DNA from: Axinella damicornis
Taxonomy: Eukaryota > Porifera > Demospongiae > Axinellida > Axinellidae
Direction: 5' to 3'
Assembly: GCA_963931865.1 (NCBI GenBank)
Contig: OZ007516.1
Location: forward strand, 11,830,613-11,894,612
Length of the DNA: 64,000 bases
The translations under genes and the position numbers were made by a program. Of the stretch, positions 32,378 to 42,546 are shown piece after piece. The notes under the pieces were generated by a model. The model did not search any database, had not been told where the DNA came from, and saw only the letters and a program-made list of their open reading frames with translations. Within the stretch, counting starts at the first letter, position 1, and each line of letters begins with the position of its first letter.

Positions 32378-32982
32378 TAGCCTCGTTCCCAGGCCTTCCG
32401 CACCTCCAGTTTTTGATCGCTTGCAGTATGCAAAAACGGAGGGGGAAGGCCTGGGGAATTTTCACGCGTGATACGCGGCATGACCGTCATATGTTGTCAC
32501 GCCTCAGATCAACAGTCAGAGTCATGTACGAGACTGATCTTGCATTCTGCGCGCTACCTACGAAGATGGGACAAGCGCCAACTGAGAGCTACACCGAGCG
32601 TATGAAGTGTACCCAGGCTACAAGCCATGACTCCAAAGGGCTGCCGAGTGACAAACGTGAAAATGCCCAGCTATGACGCAATCTTCTCGTGGAGCGAAAA
32701 GACGGCACTATTTGGAGTTTCACCCCTTGTATCACAGCTATCCCTCAGCGGTTTTGCTTCAAACCTGGATATGTTTTACAGGTAAGACCTACCTCTTCTC
32801 TGAAAGTTGTTTCAGTTTTCTGGCTTCTCTGTAGCTGTGGATGGGAATGTAAATAAGCCAGAATCCGTGATGTCAGCTGTGCCGCGTATCATGTGAGAAG
32901 ATTCCCCAGGCCTTCCCCCTCCGTTTTTGAATACTGCAAGCGATCAAAAACTGGAGGTGCGGAAGGCCTGGGAACGAGGCTA
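32378..32982. mobile_element. Long hairpin-ended element, unit 2 copy
   Basis: TAGCCTCGTTCCCAGGCC...GGCCTGGGAACGAGGCTA with arms of about 75 bp, flanked by TGTTGGAGG on both sides. Same insertion as 10397-11295, without the nested G/C-tract segment. Confidence 0.85.
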
Positions 32983-33389
32983 TGTTGGAGGGATATAGGA
33001 GAGGTGCATGTGGCAGTGTGGGAGGTGCAGTGCGGGAGGGGTGGGATGTTGGAGGGGTACAGGAGAGGTGCAGGTGGGAGGGTAGGAGTGTGGGAGAAGT
33101 TCATATGCAGGGATAGACATTAGGCATGGCTGCTCTCGTTATAGTGCACAGCATAAAATGCACACAACACGCTTGCATACAGAACACAAACACATGCATG
33201 CACTCCTCTCGCATGCACTCCTCTCACATGCACATGCACACAATACACATACACATGTATGCATGTACACATGTGCATACACACCCGCATACTACACACA
33301 CAAACACACACACATGCACTCATACAAACACACAATCATGTGTATGCCCCCCCCCCCCCCCCCCCACACATACACACACACACACACAG
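32983..33389 (+). repeat. Minisatellite remnant, CA-rich repeat and C run
   Basis: Same layout as 11296-11683, with a longer C run (33348-33365) and a (CA)n tract up to the acceptor. Confidence 0.7.
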
Positions 33390-34159
33390 GATGAGCCAGC
33401 TACAGAGCCGACTGCCACTGCTAGGAAGAAAATCTCAAGCGTTGCAATCTTCCTCGGGGTAAGTTTGTTGTACATGTGACAGCACAGTGGGAGCACAATG
33501 TTTAGCCTCATTTCCTGCATGGCTGCGTGGGAACGAGGCTACACTGTGTTGCATTGGGAGAACTCAGTACAGTCTGCACTGTGATAAATTGCACTGTGGG
33601 GGACACAATATTGCACTGTTGGAATATTGTAACAGTGCTGTTGATGAATTGCCGTCCCAGTCTGCATTACACCGTCCGAATTGTCAACTTTCTGTCTCCA
33701 TTTCCTGTAGAATGAAGAAGAGGAAGAAAATGGACCAGGCATTTGTGTCGTGTTCTATTGCAGGATATCATTTCATTTGCATGATGATGGCATTGTTCAC
33801 TATACAAGTAGCTTCACCTGATTTGCTCACTTTTGCTACTGCCTGAGACCTTGACCTACTGTCCCTCTCTGTACCCTCATGATCAGGAGGATGTGCTGCT
33901 CGGACGAGAGGTGAAGAGGACAGCCATCCTGCACAGCAGGACCAGGGTGAGCAGGGCGGTGCCATGTTGGTTGGGCGTTATGTCTGAGTGGGTGGGGCCT
34001 AAATTTTAGTTGCTTGGAATGTAGATGATAGTGTTCTCAATCTTTGTGTCATGAGACTGTTGCATTCATTGCTTGTGTGACCAATGATGTGTGCAGACGG
34101 AGCAGACTGCTGAGGACCGGAGAAAGGAGCACCAACCAAGATTAGCCAAGTCGATAAAG
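33390..34159 (+). pseudogene. SUPT16H: SPT16 copy 2, four linker exons, one donor lost
   Basis: Exons 33390-33458 (DEPATEPTATARKKISSVAI, FLG), 33711-about 33743 (NEEEEENGPGI), 33887-33946 (EDVLLGREVKRTAILHSRTR) and 34097-34159 (TEQTAEDRRKEHQPRLAKSI). All but the second have good splice sites. In the second, 8 bp (AGTGTGAG) present in copy 1 are deleted, removing the GTGAGT donor; only weak GTGTCG remains and it is out of phase. Copy 2's own 5' part therefore probably cannot be spliced correctly. Confidence 0.8.
33503..33541. mobile_element. Minimal hairpin element, unit 2 copy
   Basis: TAGCCTCATTTCCTGCATGG and complement, orthologous to 11788-11826. Confidence 0.7.
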
Positions 34160-34204
34160 GTGGGTATACATACTGTACGTATAATTATGTACCATCACAT
34201 GTGC

Positions 34205-34560
34205 TGTGCTATGTATACTCTGTTAGTTGCTATGTACCGTCACATGACTATCTGTTGCTATGTACTGTCACATGACTATCTGTTGCTATGTACTGTCTGT
34301 CATGACTGTCTGTTGCTATGTACTGTCACATGACTATCTGTTGCTGTGTACCATCACATGACTATCTGTTGCTATGTACCGTCACATGACTGTCTGTTGC
34401 TATGTACCGTCACATGACTATCTGTTGCTGTGTACCATCACATGACTATCTGTTGCTATGTACTGTCTGTCATGACTGTCTGTTGCTATGTACTGTCACA
34501 TGACTATCTGTTGCTATGTACCGTCACATGACTATCTGTTGCTATGTACCGTCACATCTG
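34205..34560 (+). repeat. 28-bp minisatellite, plus orientation
   Basis: About twelve units of CTGTTGCTATGTACCGTCAC-ATGACTGT with occasional deletions; the matching unit 1 array has about three. Confidence 0.9.
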
Positions 34561-34957
34561 GCCCTGTACAAACATCTGGCCCGTGAGACTTGAGTGGAGG
34601 TTCGGTGCTGTCTCGTCGATTTTGCACAGCGCGTTCAACAATTGCCAACATCCCTGCTGGAAAAACTCTACATGAAACATGCATGTTTCATGTATACCAC
34701 AGCATATTTCATGCATGGTGATCCATGCATGTTTCATGTTTTTCCTATACTGTATACCATGCACATTTCATGTTTCATGCATGAAACATGCATGGAACAT
34801 GTCAGAATTTCGGACGCTTTTCATTCATGAAACATGCATGAACCATGCATGAACCATGCATGAACCATGCATGGCATGAAACATGCATGAATTTCGGACG
34901 CTTTTCATTCATGAAACATGCGTGAACCATGCATGAACCATGCATGGCATGAAACAT

Positions 34958-35590
34958 TAGGGCTGTGCGATTATTGAAATAATCGGTATTGCCGATTATT
35001 ACTAATTACTGCTTATGAAATATCACGATTAACCGATTAATCGGTACAATTAACTTTTCAGCAAGGAAACAGCATAGGTTCATTTTCCACAGAAGTTCAG
35101 CACAGCACAACAATCACCGACAGCGCACACCACCTACACGGTGCGTCACAAAGGTATGTTAGCAATGGCCATAGTCTGGATTGCTAATCCACCGCCTCTA
35201 GATCACACATTCCGCAGTACAGTAGCTGCACATTGTGCTCAGAAGAAGCGAGGGATAGCGCACGAAGCACGCTCTTCATTACGACTTACTTGCCTGTGAT
35301 CGGTGATGGTTCCGTCTTGTGTCTAAATCTGAAGAAATTCCAGACTTTACTGACAGTGTGCTTGGGAGGCAGAAGGTTTGCTTCCTTGATCTCTCCACTC
35401 TCAGCCATTTCTGCTCCAGCTATCAACCGATCCGCGCACTGTTTACGCTATTGCGTTAAGTGCGCCACGTGGCGGTGGCCAAACTGCGCGTGCGCGATTA
35501 ATCGATTGGGAATTCCCCTAACCGATACTCCGCCGATGTACTGGAAGTTAATCGATTAATCGGTAAAATCGATTTAATCGCACAGCCCTA
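34958..35590. mobile_element. hAT-type MITE, 8-bp TSD
   Basis: Inverted ends TAGGGCTGTGCGATTA and TAATCGCACAGCCCTA, flanked by the 8-bp duplication TGAAACAT (34950-34957, 35591-35598). The length of duplication and TAGGG... end fit the hAT superfamily. Many internal CGATTAATCGG repeats; no transposase. Confidence 0.9.
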
Positions 35591-35999
35591 TGAAACATGC
35601 ATGAATTTCGGACGCTTTTCATTCATGAAACATGCATGGCATTCATGGAATGCATGGTTCATGCACAAAGCATGGAAATTCGAATACTATATGTGAGAAT
35701 CATGCAGAAATCGTGCATGGATCACAGGGACATGTTTCCATGATACCATGTCCTGGTGGGCAATGCAGTACAGCATAAGCATGCATAGCAGTCAACAGGG
35801 CCCCGGACTATAGCCGTCAACGGGACTTTGGATGTGCATTATCACTCTCCTCTTATTGCCACAATTTTGTTGTTGACCTCATGATGAATGAGCAATTTTC
35901 TATTACACATTACCAGAATTACTACTATATATCACAGCTGTGCTAGTGTTAACTTCTCACTTAAGTGTGACTGAATGTACATGTACTTATTGCTATGCA

Positions 36000-36498
36000 T
36001 ATAGCGGGAAATTTTGTAGGTACAAATTTTCGCATAAATGGCTGAAATGACTTCAGAAGCGTATTTTCATATGCCCTGCATGCGTATTGCCACACCCCCT
36101 AGCATTACATGAACGTAACACGTATCGATGGTGTCGTTTTCGATTGAAGCAATGCACAATAGTGAGAGGGTACCACGTCTACAATGCTGACATCTGGGCC
36201 TTTGTTGTTGGCAGCATACTCATCGACCATTGCTGCTCAGTGAACTTGGCTTACTTCCATCTGTCACACTTCCCACAGCCTTGTTATCATCACAGGCTAA
36301 CAGTCATAGACAGGTCCACTGGAATCTGGTAGGCCGTTCGAAGGCTAGAAATACGTTACAAACACCATCGCTTACTCGCCGCTTCCATGTGTTCAAGTGT
36401 TCATTACAATTTTGACCGTTAAAGCTTTCTATTTTCGTACATCTCAAGGCTTCATACGAAACACACAAAAATTTGCACCGTACAAAATTTCCCGCTAT
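36000..36498. mobile_element. TA-target MITE, TATAGCGGGAAATTTTGTA ends
   Basis: Inverted ATAGCGGGAAATTTTGTA (36001) and TACAAAATTTCCCGCTAT (36481-36498). A relative of the TAGCGGGTTATTTTCG element at 27485. Interior non-coding as far as I can see. Confidence 0.75.
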
Positions 36499-36539
36499 AT
36501 GCAGTACGTATGTGCAAAGCCGCATGCACTAAATAGAAT

Positions 36540-36670
36540 CGAAGTGGATATTGGTCCGGCAGGAAGTAGGGCAATGCATGGGTTAGGGTATATTAGGGCC
36601 AGGGCCGGTTCTAGATGCGCGCGCATTTTCGGTACCGTATTTACTTCCTGCCGGACCAATATCCACGTCG
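36540..36670. mobile_element. Hairpin element, GTGGATATTGGTCCGGCAGG family, 9-bp TSD
   Basis: Ends CGAAGTGGATATTGGTCCGG and complement CCGGACCAATATCCACGTCG, flanked by AAATAGAAT (36531-36539, 36671-36679). Confidence 0.9.
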
Positions 36671-36679
36671 AAATAGAAT

Positions 36680-37735
36680 ACCAGTCTGAAGCACTACATG
36701 AAGGCATGCAGCCTCCCACAAGCTACTTCAATACTGGTACCATAGTTTAACATTCCTGACAAATCTAAAGCAACCACCGGTCACGAATAACCCTCCTAGA
36801 ATCAGAAAGGTATAGTTTAGATGGGACAGCCTGCTTGGAACCACAACAGGACACTCGATACATGTCATAATCAAGTTACTTCAACAACAGATTGTTGCTT
36901 ACACTTGGCCCTGTACTGCATGCCACTATGTTCAGTGGCTAGACCAAAAAACCACTATGTTTCCACAAAGTATGGTTGCTGGATATCTCAGAGCTCTCCT
37001 ATGGATGGGTGCCCTTCCGTCAGTCAAACTTGTTATAAGAGCTAAACTGCTTATGACCTTGCTGGTTTAACTGATAGCTACCAGATAGCTCATAATCACG
37101 AAGGCACAGAATTGGCTGTATATATAGCTGTACATGGTTAGCTGTATGTCGTATGGACTCACCAAATCTCAGTTGGCTGTATAGGCAATTGCAACTAGCT
37201 CTCTGAAACATTTGCAACTGTAGCTTGAGAACCAATATAGCAGCTAGACTATACTAGCTATAGCAAAACTAAAGGAGTCTAGAGCTACGCACGCACTGCT
37301 ACTGCAACTTGCTAGACTCTAACCTAAAGCAACAAAAAATTTCAAATGAAATGGGCAGCTGCTGCATGTACAGTACTCAGACTGTTGGAGCCAAAGTAAT
37401 TACTGCATGATTACTGGCTGATAATCATGAGTGCTGATAATCATGAGTGCTGCAAGAGCTACATTTAGTAACTAGCTGTGAGATGCGTGGCAAGTAGTCA
37501 GCTACGAAGCGCTACAACTGCAACCCTGCAAAGGCTTCCTGGTGGGGCATAAGCACAATTGCAGCTTCACCGGAAGGTAAATTAAAATGACTATGCTGCA
37601 GCCTATAATACGCAGCTGAACCCTTCACAAATGCACTCCAGATAGCCACATAAAGAAGCTGGAAGTCTACATGGTTTGGTTTCATGACTTGTGTGTGTTT
37701 GGTGGATCGAAACATGTACATGTTTTATGAATGCA
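36680..37735. other. Interior of CATCCCTGCTGG element, no gene recognised
   Basis: AT-rich sequence without recognisable exons or tandem repeats apart from scattered TAGCTATA words. Confidence 0.45.
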
Positions 37736-38224
37736 AGCGGAGATCCATGCATGGAAAGGGGACCTGTGAATATTCCATGAATGGAAATGGAAATCCATGC
37801 ATGATGCATTCATGAAAAGGTAGATCCATGCATGATCCATGGATGGAAATGGAAATCCATGCATGTTGCATGAGACCCATGCATGATCCATGCATGGAAA
37901 TGGAAATCCATGCATGGTGCATGAGACCCATGCATGATCTATGCATGATCCATGCATGGAAATGGAAATCCATGCGTGGTGCATGAGACCCATGCATGAT
38001 ACATGCATGATTCATGCATTTTACATGCGTCCATGCATGAAATCTGTTGAAACATGCATGTTTCATGCATAGAATTTCCAGCAGGGATGGAACACTCCAT
38101 AGCAGCCCCAGAAGCGGTCTTCTAGTCGTATGGCTATCTGCAATAACTTTTAATAACCGTCCACTTGTCACACGACAAAGTCAATAATTATTTGTGACGT
38201 ATGCGGTGGTCAACCTCCTCTGGT

Positions 38225-38345
38225 CATGTGACGGTACATAGCAACAGACAGTCATGTGACAGTACAGTTGTGCATAGCAACAGATAGTCATGTGACGGTA
38301 CATAGCAACGGACAGTCATGTGACAGTACATAGCAACAGACAGTC
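38225..38345 (-). repeat. 28-bp minisatellite, minus orientation
   Basis: About four units (GTGACGGTACATAGCAACAG...). Outer part of the left arm of the foldback element. Confidence 0.85.
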
Positions 38346-39405
38346 ATGACAGAGGAGGTTGGTCAAAGTTGACCTTTTCTAATCAGGTCTCATTAAGGTT
38401 ACTGGATACTCGTGCGTGCCGTGTGAAATGTATTGAGAAATGGTCGCTAACCAAAAATCTCTGGTACAAACAGCGTGAGCAACTTCATTCTAGAGGTGGA
38501 GGGCATGACGGAAGCTTTTACCAATACGCCGTATTATAATAGCCTTGCAAAAACGAGCAGTTCAGTTCACCAAAAAGCCGTATTTACCACTTTTCTCGAG
38601 CGAGACAGCAGATATATTTGCCAGGGATTATGCTATCATTACACTCCTGGTAGGGGAAAAATTATGCCACGTAATTACACTCCTGGTAGGGGGAAAATTG
38701 TGCCGCGTAATTAATGTAAATAAATAATCAAACCTCAGGAAAGGCCTACAAGGATTCTGACTACACTGTCGTGATCGCTATCATGCAGTTAGACAAACCC
38801 ATAATAATTGTGCTGAAACTCACCTTGGTGGTGGAGATATAAGCGCTTTTGTCGTGCTTTTGTCGTGCCGTCGGCCGCCATTGCTCGATCGCTCTCTTCG
38901 CCAGTAGTCTTACGAAGGCCCCACAAAGAATCTGACCACACAGCTGTAATCGCTGTCGTTCACTGACGCTTACATGCCAAAACTCACTGTGCTGGCAGAG
39001 TTGTAAGTGCTGTAATAACTTCGTGTCTTCCCTTTGGCCGCCGTTGCTAGCGATCGACAGAGCGTGGTTGCCACGTGGCATGTGCGTTAATTGGAACTTA
39101 CTGCGATACTTAGCTTGCGCTACGGCGAGTCATAGCCGGCGTTGCAACGGCTACCAGGAGTGCGGTTGCCCCTCGAAAAAAGTTTCCGTCATACCCTGCA
39201 CCTTGTGACAGCGCACCTCCACCTTGTGACAGCGCACCTCCACCGCCAGAATCAAGTTGATCACGCTCTTTCCACCAGAAATTTTTGGATAGCGAGCTTA
39301 TAACCACACATTTCCCATACATTTTGCATGGCGTGCGCACGAGTATCCAGTAACCTTGATGAGACCTGATTAGAAAAGGTCAACTTTGACCAACCTCCTC
39401 TGTCA
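38346..39405. mobile_element. Foldback-type element, uninterrupted copy
   Basis: Left arm 38346-about 38560 (GACAGAGGAGGTTGGTCAAA, AGGTCTCATTAAGGTTACTGG, GGGCATGACGGAAGCTTTT) is inverted at about 39176-39405 (AAAAGTTTCCGTCATACCCT ... TTTGACCAACCTCCTCTGTC). The arms are extended outward by the 28-bp satellite in opposite orientations, as in Drosophila FB elements whose inverted repeats contain tandem arrays. The core (38638-39175) is a CACTCCTGGTAG element with a dimeric repeat. Confidence 0.75.
38638..39175 (-). mobile_element. CACTCCTGGTAG element with dimeric repeat core
   Basis: Starts TACACTCCTGGTAGGGGAAA (with a partial duplicate at 38674) and ends CTACCAGGAGTGCGGTTGCC. Core frame on minus strand: HALSIASNGGQREDTKLLQH, then RAIEQWRPTARQKH. 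Confidence 0.75.
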
Positions 39406-40395
39406 TGACTGTCTGTTGCTACGTATGTACTGTCACATGACTGTCTGTTGCTATGTACTGTCACATGACTGTCTGTTGCTATGTACCGTCACATGACTAT
39501 GTACTGTCACATGACTGTATGTTGCTATGTACCGTCACATGACTGTCTGTACCGTCACATGACTGTCTGTTGCTGTGTATCTGTTGCTATGTACTGTCAC
39601 ATGACTGTCTGTTGCTGTGTACCGTCACATGACTGTCTGTTGCTATGTACCGTCACATGACTATCTGTTGCTATGTACTGTTACATGACTATCTGTTGCC
39701 ATGTACTGTCATAATATAATGACTGTCTGTTGCTATGTTCTGTCACATGACTGTCTGTTGCTATGTACTGTCACATTGCTATGTACCGTCACATGACTAT
39801 CTGTTGCTGTTACATGACTATCTGTTGCTAAGTACTGTCACATGACTGTCTGTTGCTATGTACCGTCACATGACTGTCTGTTGCTATGTACTGTCACATG
39901 ACTATCTGTTGCTATGTACTGTCACATGACTGTCTGTTGCTATGTACCGTCACATGACTATCTGTTGCTATGTACTGTCACATGACTGTCTGTTGCTATG
40001 TACTGTCACATGACTGTCTGTTGCTATGTACCGTCACATGACTATCTGTTGCTATGTACTGTCACATGACTGTCTGTGGCTATGTACCGTCACATGACTG
40101 TCTGTTGCTATGTACCGTCATATGACTATCTGTTGCTATGTACTGTTACATGACTACCTGTTGCTATGTACTGTCATAATATAATGACTGTCTGTTGCTA
40201 TGTTCTGTCACATGACTGTCTGTTGCTATGTACCCTCACATTGCTATGTACCGTCACATGACTATCTGTTGCTGTTACATGACTATCTGTTGCTAAGTAC
40301 TGTCACATGACTGTCTGTTGCTATGTACCGTCACATGACTGTCTGTTGCTATGTACTGTCACATGACTGTCTGTTGCTATGTACCATTGCATGAC
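39406..40395 (+). repeat. 28-bp minisatellite, long array (about 1 kb)
   Basis: Roughly 35 units of TGTCTGTTGCTATGTACCGT CACATGAC with C/T variation (TACC/TACT) and several deleted units; blocks around 39690-39850 and 40145-40320 repeat the same unit order, indicating higher-order duplication. Each full unit holds GTCACATGAC. There are no unique spacers, so this is a satellite, not a CRISPR array. Confidence 0.9.
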
Positions 40396-40466
40396 TCTGC
40401 AGGCACCCAAAGTAGTGCATGAACATACGAACATCTGGTTACTTACATGTTACTGGGTCGTTTTAG

Positions 40467-40703
40467 AAATGTTTGCTGGAAGGGCAGCAAGAATCTTTGG
40501 CCAAGAGGTGAGTGTTAGGCCTTGCCCAATTATGCCTGCATAGTTTTGAGCACAATAGAGTGATACAAAATGAACAACATGTGCTGCAACAACCTTGGCG
40601 GACGTTGTTTCCTGCAGGCCCAAGCTTTCAGCAGATGTGGCCTACAAACATTCGTCTGTGGTGCCCAGGGATGCAGACGTGCAGAACCACAAGGTTTTTG
40701 TGG
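40467..40703 (+). CDS. SUPT16H: SPT16 copy 2, two exons
   Basis: Exons 40467-40507 (KCLLEGQQESLAKR) and 40618-40703 (PKLSADVAYKHSSVVPRDAD, VQNHKVFVG), twins of 26548-26775 with intact splice sites. Substitution of R by C and V by A relative to copy 1. Confidence 0.8.
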
Positions 40704-40759
40704 GTAAGTAGGAAGATGTTTGCAGATGTACAACTTAGAGATGTTTGAAGTTCGATAAC

Positions 40760-41190
40760 GTTGTTACACTCCTGGTAGGGGAAAAATTGTGCCACGTAAA
40801 TAATTAATTAAATAATAAATAACTCGTTCGCGAGATAGGAATGGCCTACAGAGATTCTGACTACACCGTCGTGATTGCTACCATGCAGCAACCCAACCAC
40901 ACAATTTTGGTGCTGAAACTCACCATGGTGGTAGAGATACAAGCGCTTTTGTCATGCCGTCGGTCGCCATTGCTCGATCGCTCTCTTTGAAGTTCGTTGC
41001 CAGTACAGTCTTACGAAGGCCCCACAAAGATTCTGACCATACAGCCGTGATCACTGTCGCTTACATGCCAAAACTCACCGTGCTGGCTAAGTTGTGAGTG
41101 CTGTAATAATGTCTTGTCTTCCTTTTGGTTGCCATTGCTCGCGACGACTGAGCGTGGTTGCCACGTGGCATGTGTGTTAATGATTTAATG
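40760..41190 (-). repeat. CACTCCTGGTAG end plus dimeric repeat
   Basis: ACACTCCTGGTAGGGGAAAA at 40768, dimeric core 40850-41185 on the minus strand. The element is rearranged on the right compared with unit 1. Confidence 0.65.
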
Positions 41191-41480
41191 ATTTAATGAG
41201 AATGCTGAGCCCATGGGGGCCATCGCGCATACATGTACAAAAGTGGTAGTGCACCGTGAGTATAAAATGAAAAGAATATGAATATGAGCAGGGTGTTTAA
41301 TTAGAACGAATTGCAGCTTGCGCTACGCGCTACGGCGCAACCGGGGTACTTGAATCACGCCCGTCAGAAGCTCCTCAGGAGTGAAGCTGGTCATTGACCA
41401 CACTGTCAGGGGCTACGCAGCGGCCAATTTTTTCACAAGCTGCAGCCATTTCTCCCTCTTTGCACTAATGGGCTGAGCTT

Positions 41481-41720
41481 GTTATTTTCCATTCCGTTGG
41501 AACATGTCTGTCCGTTCCGCGCTCCGCGCCGCGTTCGGTGTTCCGCGATCCGTACTGTAAAAGTCGTAGGTATAAACGCGGCGCGGAGCATCCGTTCCGC
41601 GCTCCGTTCCGCGCTCCGCGCCGCGTTTATACCTACGACTTTACAGTACGGATCGCGGAACACCGAACGCGGCGCGGAGCGCGGAACGGACGGACATGTT
41701 CCAACGGAACGGAAAATAAC
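41481..41720. repeat. GC-rich near-perfect 240-bp palindrome
   Basis: Left arm GTTATTTTCCATTCCGTTGG...AAACGCGGCGCGGAGC and right arm GCTCCGCGCCGCGTTT... CCAACGGAACGGAAAATAAC pair over about 108 bp each with very few mismatches, around a spacer of about 24 bp. The arms consist of CGCGCTCCGCGCCGCGTT-type words. Ends fit a foldback transposon; absent from unit 1 in this form. Confidence 0.85.
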
Positions 41721-41867
41721 AGTAGCAACGCGGCTATGAACGGTTTTATTCGGTACTTCAGAGCACTCTAAATAGTTTCTGATCTTCCCTATCTATATAT
41801 AGCTATCATGGTATTCACGTCATGTGTGATAATTGGAACGAACTGTCACACTTAGCTTGTTCTACCG

Positions 41868-41965
41868 TTTAACCGCGGCTACCAGGAGTGCGGTTGCCCC
41901 TCGAAATCAGATCAAAATAAAAATTTATACGAGGGGCGACCGCACTCCTGGTAGCCGCGGTTAAT
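41868..41965. repeat. Head-to-head ends of CACTCCTGGTAG elements
   Basis: CGCGGCTACCAGGAGTGCGG TTGCCCCTCG, AT-rich spacer, then CGAGGGGCGACCGCACTCCT GGTAGCCGCG. Near copy of 27341-27425; flanked by AACTGTCACACTTAGCTTGT and its complement, so the palindrome extends further. Confidence 0.75.
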
Positions 41966-42130
41966 CGGTAGCACAAGCTAAGTGTGACAGTTCGTTCTAA
42001 TTATCACACATCACGGCGGTGTAGTCAGAATCTTTGTACGCCATCACAATCACTCGAATGAGTTATTTATTATTTATTTACACAGCACACATATATAATA
42101 TATATATATATCTCATGCTTTACAATACAG

Positions 42131-42469
42131 ATAGAAAGTACGAAGCAACTATTCTGCCAATCCATGGCATTGCAACTCCATTCCACATATCCACACTCAA
42201 GGTACGTGTATGTTACAGTCTCTGATTGTGTGAACTTGAACTTTGGACTCTGATCATTACTGTAGAACTGTAGAAGGGGGTGAAAGGGGAGTATGTGTAC
42301 CTGAGAATCAACTTCTTCCTCCCGGGAAGGTTGGTGGTGATCTCGTTCCCTCACCTTTTGAGACCGATTAACCCTAGTCTGTCTGTCTGTCTATCCATCC
42401 ATCCAGTTCTTTGGGTTGGGTTGATGGCGTAGTCTTCCCCAATCCTGAGGCAGCCTTTGTGAAGGAAGT
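42131..42469 (+). CDS. SUPT16H: SPT16 copy 2, three middle-domain exons
   Basis: Exons 42131-42201 (DRKYEATILPIHGIATPFHI), 42274-42329 (KGEYVYLRINFFLPGK) and 42407-42469 (LGWVDGVVFPNPEAAFVKE). Intact frames and splice sites; twins of 28688-29026. Confidence 0.85.
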
Positions 42470-42546
42470 GTAAGTTTCATCCTGCAGTTTTGATTTCCAG
42501 CTATACTTCTGAGTGATTTATTTTTCTTGTCCTCTTTTTCTTGCAG

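Larger units (their letters stand above)
34648..38090. mobile_element. CATCCCTGCTGGAAA element with CATGCATG-rich ends
   Basis: Inverted ends CATCCCTGCTGGAAA (34648) and TTTCCAGCAGGGATG (38075-38089). Both subterminal zones (34660-34957, 35591-35660, 37740-38060) are dense irregular repeats of TGAAACATGCATG / CCATGCATG, which is self-complementary in every unit. Absent from unit 1. No transposase recognised; frames of His/Met/Phe-rich composition are produced by the repeats. Contains a hAT MITE (34958-35590), a TA-target MITE (about 36000-36498) and a 9-bp-TSD hairpin (36540-36670). Confidence 0.65.

Noticed and set aside
31667..32490. Open frames of 287-349 codons on both strands
   Set aside because: They are the 42-bp minisatellite read in different frames; a 14-codon stop-free unit gives long frames automatically. 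No splice structure or similarity.
37682..38171. His/Met/Phe-rich minus-strand protein
   Set aside because: Translation of the CATGCATGG array.
39406..40395. CRISPR-like array of 28-bp repeats
   Set aside because: The units are directly adjacent with no unique spacers, and the host is an animal; it is a satellite.
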